This document shows positions 22,331 through 34,478 of a DNA stretch of 64,000 nucleotides, piece after piece. Each line of letters begins with the position of its first letter. Within the stretch, counting starts at the first letter, position 1. The notes beneath the pieces were generated by a model that saw nothing but the letters and a program-made list of their open reading frames with translations, was not told the origin of the DNA and did no database searches. The position numbers and the translations under genes are program-made. The stretch comes from Ornithodoros turicata (Eukaryota > Arthropoda > Arachnida > Ixodida > Argasidae): positions 32,596,213-32,660,212 of the forward strand of contig NC_088202.1 in the NCBI RefSeq assembly GCF_037126465.1, read 5' to 3'.

Positions 22331-25300
22331 CTGTTCATACAAAGTATTTTTCATTTCTTGCGGAGTCCAACCTTTACGTATTCATCCGTACAATTACCGT
22401 AAAATTCACTTTGTTGGCGATACGTCTCTCAGGAAATGCCAGTGCATCATATGCCTTTCTAACTGCATACGCTACGTGCTGAGAGGAGAGGTGGACGTCC
22501 TGAAAACACGGGCAAATTAAGTTATCGCGAATGGCACTGAAGATTTTCCTTTTTTTTCGTGTGCCGATAGGGCTGGCCACGTGTTCGTTTACAACGTAGG
22601 TTTAATGAAAAGTCAATGCACTTTCACACAGCAGGAGCTCAACAGAATTCGAGGAGGTACGCCGTGCCCAATTTTCAACATCTGTCAATAATACGTCAGC
22701 AGCTTCGGTAATACGAATTCTGGGTTTTTTCCATGCAATATTTATAGGCTATATTGAGGCAGCACAGCTCGAATGAGAGTGTGTACTGAGAATTGTGCAA
22801 TGAATATACTATGGAGTTCTGTTTGAGCCAGGTCAACGGAAAAGCAATAGCAACTCTGCAATAGTCTCTATTGTCTAGACTCTTGAGCATTGTGCAATAA
22901 AATTTATATTGAGTTGTTTTTGGGCTAACTCAATTCACTATGGGATTCACTATAGGGATATTCTATCGAGTTTCTGTTGACTCAAAAGTAACTCAACGAG
23001 ACGTTAAGTGAAATTCAAAACTCGTTTTTGTAAGGGATGGACTACTTTGCTTCACCTATATGAGTATAGGGTCCCGCATTTTTGGCGTTTATTATGGAGA
23101 GAATTCGGCGTATGTTTTTCGATGTTTGAATTCGAGAAATGAGTGAATGAATGTCGAGAAATCTACGTGTTTTATTTTATTTTATTTTTCTAAGGGCACT
23201 ACTAGCTTGCAAAAAACGTCTCCTCTTGAAAAGTAAGATGATGGTGCCTGGACACCAGCGTTGCGCCATTCGTTGCATCATTCGATTCACAGTGCCGCGT
23301 TTATGGTTGCACTGGCGTGCTACGTCCGCTAAGAGCGAATCGTTGCAACGGAACATCCTTCAGGATGGAACGAAGGTGCACGTCAGACGCTATACGCAGC
23401 CGTAAACGCAGCAATGTGTGTCATCCTTTACGCACTAAAGAAGCCGCAGTTCGCACCTTCCCTTTCCACTTTCTTCTCAAGAAGCGTGACAATGCGGAGC
23501 GGCCTCCCATTGGTCCCCTCGAACGATCCCCACGATCATCAAGGCAATCATTTTTCGCATTTTAGTCCTCCTTCAACGTTGCACTTTCTGGATAGTACAC
23601 TCGCTGACAATCGGCAAATCGGAACTGTGAAACACAGGATGAAGATTGTGCAGCCTGGATATATGATTGTGAGGTAGTGCAATATTTTTTTTTTCTTGTA
23701 CTTTGGTCACTGATCACACCCCATAGCTGCGAGGCACACAATCGTTCACAATAGCTCTTTTTTCTCGAATTTAATACAAGCTTTTGTCTTTGTGTTCACA
23801 TTGAACACTTTCATCAACTTTCACCATACGTAGCTGTTTATCTTACCCTAATTATAATCTTGCAGCCTCTGAGCTCCAGCCCCCGTAGCAGCCTTACAGT
23901 CCTTGTCGGAGGCAGTCCGACATCGTCAGGCTTTTTCAAACAAATTCCGGAACAGTATTAATGTGATGTAGGTTTCGTTCCTGCACACATGCTGCGTACG
24001 TGTCGCTTGCATAAACGTAAACAGTCAAATCCTTAATGTGACAAAAACAACCAAGGCTTCCTCGGCTTCTATGGCAGGTTCGTACCCGTGGCGTGGCCGC
24101 GTCGCGCTTCGCACTCTCCCCGCGCCCTCTCCTTCACTCTCCACTCACCGCGCGGTGCGGGCAGACAGACCACGCCACGATTCTTGTGCAGCGAGGACTG
24201 TAATACCACGGTCCTTTGAAATCTATTCACAGTCTAAGGATGCACGTGGATTTCAGGAAGAAGCGTCTACACTGGTCAAAACGCAGGCAGAACAAGCGGC
24301 ATTTGCCCGTATCAGCTGGCGTTTTCTCCCCAAGTAGCGACGCGCACGCCTCCGCGCGGCGGCGGTTTGCCCTAGGCAAACCTGACCTATTGTTCTCCGG
24401 CGGAGTTTCGTGACCAGAGAGAGTATCAATGGACCGTGGTAATACATGTTTCCACATAGTCTACTGTTTTGGGCCGTTGCTAGGGGACAGACGGGGGTCC
24501 GGCGTTCACCTACTCTACGTCTTACTACCAAAGTGTTTACAGTAAGTATAGGAATGAGGAAAAGGAAGCTCCTCAGAAAGTAGAACCTTACACGAAAGAA
24601 ACTGCGTGTTTGTTATCGTTGTGGTTCAGCGCTGACTAGCTTTAGGATTCGCGTGAGGAGGAGCAACCAAAACAGCAGCATGGTACTGCAAGTGTATGGA
24701 TATCGGAAGGGAGCTGCCGGCCCCTGGTTCATGGACAGGGACTGGGCAGAGTGTCTGCGAATTTTACGAGCAGACGTTTAGAGAACTGCCACGTTCACGT
24801 GTATGGATCTTGCTTACTGCAGGGAAGTAACTGTTTCTTAGCTAAATAGTAAGGAGAGTATGCTCGTTCTCATAAACACATTTACCCCGTTGTTGCACTT
24901 CTGACAAAAAGCGCTTGCCTATAGGTATCTTATGCACATAGAGAAATGCTAGCAGTTTCGTCGCTAACTGCATACAGTAAGTAGAAGGTTGTATATAGTA
25001 TTAGGAGTCATTTTGCGGTGCATGTGGCATATGACGTTCTATTACCCCGTCTTTCGGTACGCAAAACAGTTCTTAATGTACCACTTCCGACACCGACTTC
25101 CTAAAGGGAGTAAATGGCTTGTTCCAATGAACACTCCCTTTTGGAGTAAGAGTTACACCCCCTAAGGGGAGTAACATGCTACTCCGTTTGTGGGGTGTAA
25201 CCGTGACACCCATTGCAGTAGCTGTACCAACACGACCAAGGGGGGTCAGGCCAGCACCTGCAGATGTTGTCCTGACGACCTCCTTCGGTACCGAGTAAGG

Positions 25301-25457
25301 TATGAACACTGCCACCGCTGTGGGAGCAAGCTTCCAACTTCACCTCCGTTCCTCCTGTGACTGACCGTGTGCACGTGAAGTGGTTCCGTCAGCGCTGACG
25401 AGTTTTAGTGGCATTCAAGTGACGCACCTCCGTAGTCTTGAGCCTGCTGCATACATG

Positions 25458-26511
25458 CATAGGTGGGCATTTTCCAACGGCCTCACTCATCCTCACCTCA
25501 CGAAGCACAGACTTTATTGGCCTCACTCACCCTCACCAAATCTTCCTCACCAGTAACTAAACCTCAGTCACCCTCACCCTCACATTCCATTTTAAATTTT
25601 GCCCTCACAAACCTCATCTCAGGGCATCGGGATCCCGAGAGGCCTCATCATCCTCATCCTCACATGCCTTCTCCTCATGAGGCTATTCACAACCCTTATG
25701 GCCTCACGTATCTTCACCTCATGAGGTCCTCATCCTCACGTGTCCTCACCTCATGAGGGCCCTCACGTCCTCACGGCGCCTCACGTACTTTCGCCTAATG
25801 AGGACCCACATGACCTCACGAGTCCTCATCCTCACGTACCCTCACCTCATGCCGGCCCTCATGGCCTCACGTACATTCTTCTCATGAGGACCCTCATGGC
25901 CTCACGACCCCTCATCCTCACGAGTCTCGCCTCCTGAATACCGTAATGGCGTGACGTGTCTTCAAGTCACTAGTAGGCACATAAGCCTTAAAAGAACTTT
26001 CCTTCATGTTCACCTGACACGTCGGCGTTGAACTACTGTGTCAGTATTTGGTACTAATGATACTGCGCGGCATTCAACTGCTTAAGGGTTTCGTCGAGTG
26101 ATTGGATAAATTTGGTAACAGTTGCTACTGTCACAGTGAGATATAACGTTAGTGTTTGGCATCAGCAAAGAGGAGCCCGAACCCGTCACCTCATCTGTGA
26201 GGTCCGTCACGGACCGTCAGGACTTCATGGCCTCATCCGTGAGGTTCCTCACGAAAGGCCTCATGGCCTCATCCGTGAGGTTCCTCACAAAGGGCCTCAC
26301 GGCCTCATCCGTGAGGCTCCTCACGGAATTCGTTGTACCCTCACGTATTGATGGCCTCACGACGACTGGCCTCATGAGGGACAATGCCTCACGACTGTCC
26401 TCGTGAGGAACATTCAGCGTGGTCTGTCCTCACTCACCCTCACGTCATCGTCGTGAGGTGAGGGTGGGGCGTCCTCATGAGGGTCCTCATGAGTGAGGAC
26501 GCCCAGCTATG
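25458..26511. mobile_element. hAT-type element made of CTCATGAGG words, perfect 8-bp TSD
   Basis: The direct repeat CATACATG flanks it exactly (25450-25457 and 26512-26519). The ends are CATAGGTGGGC and, reverse-complemented, CATAGCTGGGC. Almost the entire interior is degenerate arrays of CCTCAC, GTGAGG and the palindrome CTCATGAGG, including a ~36-bp unit at 26215-26330 (GGCCTCATCCGTGAGG..). The 8-bp duplication and the CAnAGGTGGGC-like end mark a hAT-type MITE. Open frames through it are repeat artefacts. Confidence 0.85.
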
Positions 26512-26540
26512 CATACATGGGATATATACATGTATATGAG

Positions 26541-26574
26541 ACAAAATGTTCCAGTACGTACTGGAACATTTTGT
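26541..26574. repeat. Perfect 34-bp palindrome
   Basis: ACAAAATGTTCCAGTAC is followed directly by its exact reverse complement with no spacer. It starts 22 bp beyond the target duplication of the adjacent hAT element. It could be the centre of a small foldback element or a dimerised terminus. Confidence 0.9.
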
Positions 26575-29500
26575 CCTATAATATTCTCAAATCGATCGTC
26601 CATGTTCTGATCCTGGGCCGATGGTCTAGGCAAATCCAGTACGGATCTGAATAGTCTACCCTTCAAAGGCCGTGCTGAAGCTGTCCGGTGATGATCCGTT
26701 GAGGACTGGAAACGGATGCACCTGCGCCGTATCGCCTGGTGCTGCCACGGTCGTTGCACGTTGCACTGTGAAATGCAATCATTATGCAATCGGAACGATG
26801 CGGCAGGGCGTATTGTCAGTGTAGTTTCCGATTTGAAATTGTGGTGGTAAAGGGCTAGGTTCAGTTTCTGGCGTGGAATATTTTATATTGTGATACCCCA
26901 TGCTGGGATACAAATAGATATTATTATGTGTGTGCGCACACGTCTCACACTTGCAAGTATGCTGAGTACGAAACTTGTGCTTGCAGGCTTCACTCAATCC
27001 AGACTAAGAGCCCGTACGGTTTCAATGAGTTTCTTGAAGTGCAGTGATGGAGCAGCCGAGTACCTTCGTATTCGTCGCTGTGTCTGGCGTGGATCTAACT
27101 ACTTGATTTCGAATGGAATTGAACCGATATATTCCGAAATCTGCTTTTCAGCCTTGCTATTCAGGTAAGATGTTTTCCGATTAGCGTCCATGTGTCGTTT
27201 GACTCGTTTGACCGATTTCGTGCCACACGAGCGGCTTTCCCTTGCCGAGGTCATGTGTCCTTAGCGCTATGCTTCAACCACACAGGAAAGAACATGTTTC
27301 AAAAGTGCTAAGGTAAGACCTGTTTGGTGTAATGCTTTGTGGTGGGTTTAAGTTTGTTCTTAACGCCTGCCATAGTGGCCTGTCTTATAGCACCAGTTGC
27401 TGTTTGTGAAGTCGGTTATGTCGAACGTCATGCTGGTGTGCTTCTTTTATTTGCCTTGGATTCCTCTTATAGGAAGATGATACTGCACGGCTCATGCGGC
27501 TCGTGTTTCAAGGGTACCGTAGAATGCTTATAATGCTCATGACAAACAGCGTCACCTTACTCTTCACATCAACAGGAGCACATGAAAAGCAGATACCGTG
27601 GGTTTATTTGAGTAACAGCCTGTAATTGTAAGTTACATTACAACGTTCCACCTTGGTTGAATATAAGTGCATTGGAGATTTTCTAATGTGATTTGTGTAC
27701 ATCTTGTTTCAAGCATGTATCTTGCATCTGATGTCATCTTACGTAGAGTCGTGATGCAGCCCCGATAGGCGAGGCCACCAAGTCTTCCCATTGGAAGTAC
27801 GAACGCACGAAAACGAATTTTGGCACACTGAGTAAGTCACGTCCCAATCTACCACTTTAGAGGAATATAAGTGCATGTGTTTCAGATTTATTAATGTGAT
27901 CGCCGTGCTTGTTCTTTGAAGCTCAATGTACCATCAATAAATGCACAATTTCAAGCGTAATCTACTTTGCTTTGATGTTTAGATAGCTTCATCGGACATG
28001 ACAACAAGATTCCTGCACAAGGTACAACGCAACGAAGAAGCAATCGAATCGTCTTTTGAAGGATGCATCAGAACACCAGCCGCGAAAGACTTAATGAGTT
28101 GCCTACAAGGAAGCCTCAAGCTGCAGAAATTGAAAAGACTGTGGCAGAACTTATTCATGTGTCTGCATGTGAGTCTATGTGTGTGTACAGAGGGACATTT
28201 GCGTCGCATGTTGAATACTCCAATTCTCGGGCCCCCTCGAAACATGTGGCCTTCGAATCACTTGTAGTTGTAAATGATTATTTCTGGCGAATTTATTAAA
28301 TGTCTTCGCTCTGATAATTCGGAGTGTATTTGGGGAATCGATGCTTAGGGTTTAGTATACATTAAGCATTTCACCTTTATGCGAGTTGTTTTTGTTCTAT
28401 TCAAGACATTCAAGGCCATGTTCATGACCTAGCATAATATCAGGATTTCGTCATATGGAAGTGCCACGACTTTTCCATGTGAGTCAGCTCACATTATACT
28501 TTGCACAGATTCAATTTAGGGTACGCTCAGGTAGTACTTGGAGTTGGTTATAATTTACTTCTTTACTGAACATTATACGCATATTTTTGTGTGCGGGACC
28601 GCAAAAACATGACATTATATTGCTTCGGGAATATAGTTCTGCTGCTACAAATGGTTATGTTACTTGTATGAGAGTTCCCAGGCTAGAAGCCTGGGAAAAG
28701 ACCCATTCCCACTATCTCTTTATGATTGATTGTTCGATAATTTGTGGAGTTTGCCCAAATTTGTCGTGTTACGGAGCTGCAAAATGTACATCTTCAGCTC
28801 TCTATGCATAACAGTGTAAGTGGGAGTAACTGCCCTCAAGATTTTTGCGAAATGGAAAATGTCGTACCAAGTTTACAACTCGTGCACAAATGCAGCGTAT
28901 GGGTGACCGTAAGAATTTGCATGTTTCTATATCATGGTACTGCTGGTGCTGCGGGAAAAATATCTGAACAGTTTCCTTTAAAGTCAGCATAGGAACAATG
29001 TCTTGGCAGTGGCAGGCAGACCTCCCGACAATAACTTACGCTACCGACCACTTTGTCGTGTTTGTCATTGCACGACGTATTTCCCTGAAACGTTTAGGCT
29101 GCTAGGTGCAATATATACATCACATTACTTGTACGGGTTCGGCAAGCATTGTACAAATTCATTTTATGTGCAGGATATGACTAGACATAACTTTTCAACA
29201 ATTTTCCCGCGTAAACAGCAGCGCATGTAGTGATAGACGGCACTGCTGCGATGTGCTAACGTCATTGCAACACCAGCGCATTGTATATGCGTCATGCGTA
29301 AAAATAAATCACTTGTGTCCTTTATAGCGCTTCCTATGTTTTAAATAATATCATAATCAAAAATAAATAAAACATCTAAATTTCAACCTGAATGAGTACT
29401 TCGTTCGTCACGCATCAGGAATTTTCAACCGGGACCGTCGTGGGAGATCAGTGGGATATTCTGGGAGGTGACAACACGGTGTCCGCGGAACGTCATTTCT

Positions 29501-30018
29501 CGCCCGCTTGGCCCAAACCACGGGACGTCCCAGCATCCTATCCTGCAGCATCCTGGGGACACCCACGGAATGGACGTGTTCTGCTTGGGTGGTGCTTCCA
29601 TCTACTGCAGTAGATTCTATAAACGTTCTCCGCACTTCCTGTAGCGAAAACATGCTTGGACACATGAGCGGATGCGCCCATCTTTACAAGTGACGCGCAT
29701 TTGGAGAGTTGAGCAGGTGCTCCTCTTCCCTGTGTAGCGCCAGAAGTGCTGCTTAACGCACACAGTGTAAGACGCAGGAAATAACGTCAAGCTTCTATCA
29801 CAGACTCGCTCGTCTCCATAATTTCGTAGGATATGTATAGGTCGACACACACACACACACAAATAGAGATACGATGATGAGATGGGTCGACGTATAGGTC
29901 GACATTCGCAGAGGACTTCCCAAAACTGGCTATGCGCCACTTTTGAGAAGAAGACGAAGACGAAGAATAGAAGAAAGAAGAGCAAAGAGAAAGGCAATTT
30001 GTATTATGTGTTAGAATC
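26575..30018. other. Intergenic upstream of two-helix gene
   Basis: Several open frames of 60-100 codons occur on both strands (for example 27998-28267) without motifs or splice context I can defend. A short CA run (29846-29862) has the same 3' flank as the 7932 microsatellite. Polypurine GAAGAAGACGAAGA sequence lies at 29945-29990. Confidence 0.4.
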
Positions 30019-31407
30019 ATGAAGCTGGAACATAGCCACCGAGAGGCGTTGAAGTCTTGTGTGTCCATCTCAACGCTTTTCGTCATCTGCGCCTTCGTAG
30101 CCACAGCCCTGGCAATGGGGTGGTGGAAGGGGATAATTCCATACGTCCTCCTTTTCGCGTCGACGATGCTAGTGGGATCTGTAGTAGTAGCTGGTTCTTA
30201 CAAGCGTCACAGTTGCCAAAAGAGACTCATGACTGTTCGGGACGAAGGTGACCGGCATGTTGAGGTGCAAGTAGGCGTCGACAACCGAGGCTTTCAAAAT
30301 CACTCGCCGGACTGCTCTCTAAGGCTCGGATTCGGACTCAGTTCCACGTATCGATGCCTTTCCAACCAAACACAGTACAAGATGATGCCACGGAGCTGCA
30401 TATCTACTCCATCTGTACGTGGCGTTACCAGGGGTTATCGGACGGAAAACGTCGATAACTACGGAACAGGCTTTCACCTGGAACGGAAAGATATGACAGG
30501 AAAAAGCAAGTCGGACCCATGTTTGCATGGATTCGGCGTCCTGTCTTGTGGTATGGACCGCCCAGTTAGTGGTGATTTCTGTAGCACTTCCCAGAATAAG
30601 TCCAAAGGAGGTCTGTACGTGTCCTGCCACCGTCCAAGAAACGTTAAGTGTGCGTATCTACGCGATGAATTCATAAAGGATAACCCCACGACAAAGTTGG
30701 CCAGACCTTCACCGTTGAGACGTAGCAGAACAATTTCCTTGTGGCCGACCTTTTCTCAGGGTCAGTCGTTGAACCAGACTAATAGATTTTGTCTTACCGC
30801 CTCACCCGATCTGATTGAAGGCACGTCTACGCAGGGAGGCGCCAAGAGGTCAACCGCTGAAGAGCATCTCGACACTGTTCATCCAGAGTACCCGCAAAAT
30901 AAATTTACTGATTACGGTTTAAACGTCGCACTAAGTGATAGTTTGAATCTGTTCCCAACGGCCAACGAGTCTCCAATGAGCAGTTCTTCTCTCGTGCCTT
31001 CTTTCTGGAAAACAGAGGCGTCATCTCCCATCATCACTCCCTACCCTGCGAGTCCGGTAACTTCGCCTCCTGGACATTCGGACATGAGCTCTGTTTCGAC
31101 ATCCAGCTGCTCGCCATCTGGCTACAAACCATCCTATCTCTTGGAGGCATACCTGGCATCGAGTTGGCGTTCGAGCGAACCTGAGATCGACGGCGGGAGC
31201 GTCGTGCAGAATTCTACGAGGGAGTTTCTCAAGAAGTGTGTTCTAGGAAACGAAAATATCATCACGATGACCTCAGGCTCCTGCAAAGGTGACCTCACAG
31301 AAGCAATATCCGTGGTCCGTAATGGAGAGAGGGAAAGTGAAGACGGGAAAACAGCAGCTTTCAAGTCTTTCAGCATCACTTCGTGTGGTGTGGAGGGAAC
31401 GAGGTAG
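30019..31407 (+). CDS. Two-helix membrane protein with long Ser/Thr/Pro-rich tail, unknown function
   Basis: A single uninterrupted frame of 462 residues, much longer than expected by chance and free of transposon motifs. Residues about 15-34 and 39-60 are hydrophobic and form two probable membrane helices joined by a very short GWWKG turn, so both termini should face the same side. The remaining ~400 residues are hydrophilic, rich in Ser, Thr, Pro and Arg, with a dense SPIITPYPASPVTSPP-like stretch near residue 340, and look largely disordered. There is no cleavable signal peptide. Start choice: first ATG in the frame (30019); no upstream exon seen. I recognise no family; it could be a lineage-specific protein or one terminal exon of a longer gene. 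A long G-run follows the stop. Confidence 0.6.
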   Translation: MKLEHSHREALKSCVSISTLFVICAFVATALAMGWWKGIIPYVLLFASTMLVGSVVVAGSYKRHSCQKRLMTVRDEGDRHVEVQVGVDNRGFQNHSPDCSLRLGFGLSSTYRCLSNQTQYKMMPRSCISTPSVRGVTRGYRTENVDNYGTGFHLERKDMTGKSKSDPCLHGFGVLSCGMDRPVSGDFCSTSQNKSKGGLYVSCHRPRNVKCAYLRDEFIKDNPTTKLARPSPLRRSRTISLWPTFSQGQSLNQTNRFCLTASPDLIEGTSTQGGAKRSTAEEHLDTVHPEYPQNKFTDYGLNVALSDSLNLFPTANESPMSSSSLVPSFWKTEASSPIITPYPASPVTSPPGHSDMSSVSTSSCSPSGYKPSYLLEAYLASSWRSSEPEIDGGSVVQNSTREFLKKCVLGNENIITMTSGSCKGDLTEAISVVRNGERESEDGKTAAFKSFSITSCGVEGTR

Positions 31408-32389
31408 AGTCGGGGGGGGGGGGGGGACCTCATACAGACATGGAACCAATGCCGCGGGGAAGAATGGTAAGTAGACAGAACAGGCAAACATTCTTAGTTA
31501 CTGGCTCTGAGCATGACTTTTAAGACACGAGACACTCTAGGATCTCAAATCACGTAAATCATACTTCCCACTCGGCGCAAGACTCGTGTAACCATATATT
31601 ACAGCTTGAGAAGGTCAATTAATTGGGTGGAGTTTTTTGTTTTTGTTTTTGTTTTTTCTGTTTTGGCAGCGGGGAGGGGGATGTTCTCTGCACGCGTTCT
31701 GACGAAAAATCTAGGTACGTGGCAACATAAAACTACAAATAATGATATAAAACGAGATACGTGGGAACAGGAGTTGCTCATTTTCTGAAAATTTTATGTC
31801 TCAGCTGCGAATGCTCTAAATTAGCAATTGCCCCACATCTATGGATGACTATGCTATTCTGTGTTGTCAGGTTAGCAGAGTATCTGACGATCAGACACTT
31901 GCGGGCAGCATTGCACCTCCCACCCAAAATTAAGTAACATTGTACCACAACTCTGCACGCAAACTATACATACTGCAACCCGGCAACCGCATGACCAGCA
32001 ACGATATCATTTCTAACCAATTCCACCACTCTCCGTACGTAACGTAATCTCTGGCCCTGTACAGATCACTGCACGTACATAACTCTCTGACTTCAGGTTT
32101 CCACACTGCTATCGTCTATTCGACATCGAAATACCGGCCCCAATACTAGCTAGTTGGCTAGTGAGCTAGTTGGCCCCAAGACTAAATTAAATCTCAGGTT
32201 GAAGAAGTCTTGTGCTCAAAACACCTACGTCAACCATGATCCCGTAACCGAACCAAGTTATGGTGCTTCGGAACAATCATTCTATACATTGAATTGTTTG
32301 GGCTTCATTTCTTCGCTGCATCATGCGTTTCTGTTCCATTGCAGTGACTCCGGGGGATTTTGCATAGTGGACTGATTCATCGAGGAATA
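31408..32389. other. 3' flank of two-helix gene, no gene recognised
   Basis: A G-run follows the stop codon at about 31411-31427. The rest up to the mariner element shows no motif-bearing frame and no confident polyadenylation signal. Confidence 0.4.
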
Positions 32390-32476
32390 TACAAGGGTGG
32401 TTCCATAAGTTTCCGGCCCGACCATCTTTTAATAGTCATAGAGACGAAACAAGTGTATCACTTTCAGACTTGTACA

Positions 32477-33412
32477 CGTTACTAAAAAAAAGTAATTGAT
32501 TACCGTTACCGTTACCTTGTACGAAAAAGTAATTTTTTACCGTTACAAATTACTTGCCGGAAAAAGTAATGAAGTAACGCCTTGAAAAGTAACGCGTTAC
32601 TTTGCCAATTACTTTCGATATCTGAGAAAACGATATAAAAAAGATAGAAAAAAAGATATCCACAAAAAAAAAAAAAAAGGAAACTGAGCAAAAACGAAGC
32701 GAAACGAAGCAAAAACGAAGTCACATTGAAGCAGAATTTATTTCATAAGAGCAGTGTTCAACTTTAGTAGCAGCTGCTTCTCGAAGTTTTCGTCCGTTAA
32801 TTTTCCGCGTTTTCTTGTCAGAACGTCCGCAGCCACACTGAACACTCTCTCCACCATCGCGCTTGAAGGAACTGCAGTGTTGTACCGTAGGAACACCTTC
32901 AACAGAGGTTGAGAGTTTTGAGAGTTCTGTGAAAAGAGTCCCAACTGGAACTCCCACAAATGACTCATCAGGTTCACGGTACAACCTACAGTCCAACTTA
33001 CTACATACAGGCCGGGTTACGGATAGATAGTACACATGAACGGGGAGAGGACAGTGGACTCAAAAATACACTACACGTGCGGAACACTGTGGCAATTGAC
33101 CTCGGGGTCCTCGGGTAAGTAATTGTTGCGGGAAAAGTCCTAGAGATAAGACAGCTGCCTTGCACCGAACTTGCAGAGGGCAGTTGGTTTTGTCTTCTCG
33201 CGGCCGTGAATCATCCCATATATGTGTGTGTGCGTCGTCCCGAACAATGTGAATTCTTTAGTTTCCAAGTAATCGAGTACTTGGTAATTGATTACTGATA
33301 ATTGTAATTGAATTACTCAAAAAATTACTGGGCCCCAAAAGTAATCGATTACGTTACAAATTACTCAAAAAAGTAATTGATTACTAGTAACGCAATTACC
33401 CGTTACCCGTTA
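32477..33412. mobile_element. Nested hAT derivative with GTTAC subterminal repeats
   Basis: The block lies within mariner non-coding sequence near its left end. Both edges (32477-32620 and 33270-33412) are packed with GTTAC/GTAAT words in inverted arrangement, and the interior holds a hAT dimerisation-domain relic. The surrounding mariner sequence is TTCAGACTTGTAC on the left and GTACAAGTCTGAA on the right, so the target was near-palindromic and the 8-bp duplication cannot be fixed exactly. Most of the transposase is deleted. Confidence 0.75.
32738..32977 (-). pseudogene. hAT transposase C-terminal dimerisation (hATC) relic
   Basis: A minus-strand frame contains the recognisable hATC signature: a Pro-Ser-Ser-Ala-x-VERVFS core, then an RKRGKLTDENFEKQLLLKLN-like helix. 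The family's normal catalytic and BED zinc-finger regions are absent, so this is an internal-deletion remnant of a once autonomous hAT copy. Confidence 0.8.
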
Positions 33413-33427
33413 CGTACAAGTCTGAAT

Positions 33428-34478
33428 TCACTTTTCGACATAGTCACCCTTAACTTCGATGCATTTTTGACACCTTTCAACCAGCATTCTTATATCCTTC
33501 AAAAAATAGTCCAAAGTTTTGTCCGCAAAATGTTGGAAAACTGCCTCTTGCACCTCTCTATCGTTTTGAAATCTCCGTCCTCTGAGATCCCTCTTCAAGT
33601 TTGAGAACAGGAAGTAGTCACTCGGTGCCAAGTCTGGACTGTAAGGTGGGTGGTGGATTTCTTCGAAGCCGCACTCCTTCAGTGTAGCCTTGGCAACAGA
33701 AGCCGTGTGGACAGGGGCATTGTTCTGAAGCAACCGGACACCTCGACTCAACCTGCCGCGCCTCTTTTCCTTGATGGCGTCTCGCAGTCGGTGCAGGAGT
33801 GAAGCATAATAAGTCGCATCCACTGTGGTGTTCCTCTGTTTGAAGTCGATGAGGAGGATCCCGTGACAATCCCAAAACATTGTTGCCATGATCTTCTTTG
33901 TGGATTGTGTGACCTTGGCTTTTCTTAAGGGTGCTTCTACTGGTTTGCGCCGTTCCGTCGACTCTTTTTTCGAAAGGAGATGATAATACAGCACCATAGT
34001 CTCATCCCCTGTGATAATTGACTTCAATATTTCTTCTTCGTTCTCTTGACAGAGCTCCAAAAACTCTTTGGCACAGACGACCCGCTGTTGCTTTTGAACT
34101 GACAAGACGAGAGAAGTCGTGGCACCCATCTCGCACTGACCTTTCTCATGTGAAGGCCCTCGCCGATGATGCGAAAAACGGTTGTTTTGGAAAGCCCCAG
34201 CCTTTCTGAGATTTCCTTCACCTTCCAACGCCTGTCGCTCAGCACTCCTCGACAAGAGACAAATTTTCTTGTGTCACCACTTCCACTGGACGACCATCGC
34301 GTGCATCATCTTCAATGGACTCTTGCCCCAGTCGAAACTGCTTAGCCCAGTCTTTTACCGTTGTGTACGACGGAGAGGCTTCCCTGTACACGTTGTCCAG
34401 TCGCGCTTTAATTTCTTTAGGCGAAAGTCCCTCTTTTGTCAAGAATTTTATCACAGCGCGGTACTCGATTTTTTCCAT
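33428..34478 (-). pseudogene. mariner transposase, frameshifted, catalytic Asp lost
   Basis: Start taken at ATG 34478. In order on the minus strand: an N-terminal helix-turn-helix region (34478-34240), a second HTH (SDRRWKVKEISERLGLS) ending in ARWVPRLL, which corresponds to the mariner WVPHEL motif, and the catalytic domain. The first catalytic Asp is present (ITGDETMV). The second motif, normally HDNAPVH, reads QNNAPVHTA, so the Asp is replaced by Asn. The third (YSPDLAPSDYFLF) is intact. At least two frameshifts (near 34240 and 34130) separate the parts. The mutations make the enzyme inactive. Confidence 0.9.

Larger units (their letters stand above)
21131..25449. other. Intergenic, small repeats only
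   Basis: GTTAC/GTAAC-rich sequence at 21235-21370 resembles the ends of the hAT derivative nested at 32477-33412. A word repeat (21809-21907) and a foldback (22111-22330) are listed separately. At 25075-25300 the phrase GGAGTAA / GTTACACCCC recurs in both orientations. No exon is supported. Confidence 0.45.

Noticed and set aside
25463..26406. Several open frames rich in Ser, His and Pro as genes
   Set aside because: All lie inside the CTCATGAGG word element between its 8-bp duplications and arise from the repeat.
27998..28299. Overlapping frames with hydrophilic, Glu/Lys-rich sequence as an exon
   Set aside because: Two frames are equally open, there is a stop in the most protein-like one, and no family is recognised.
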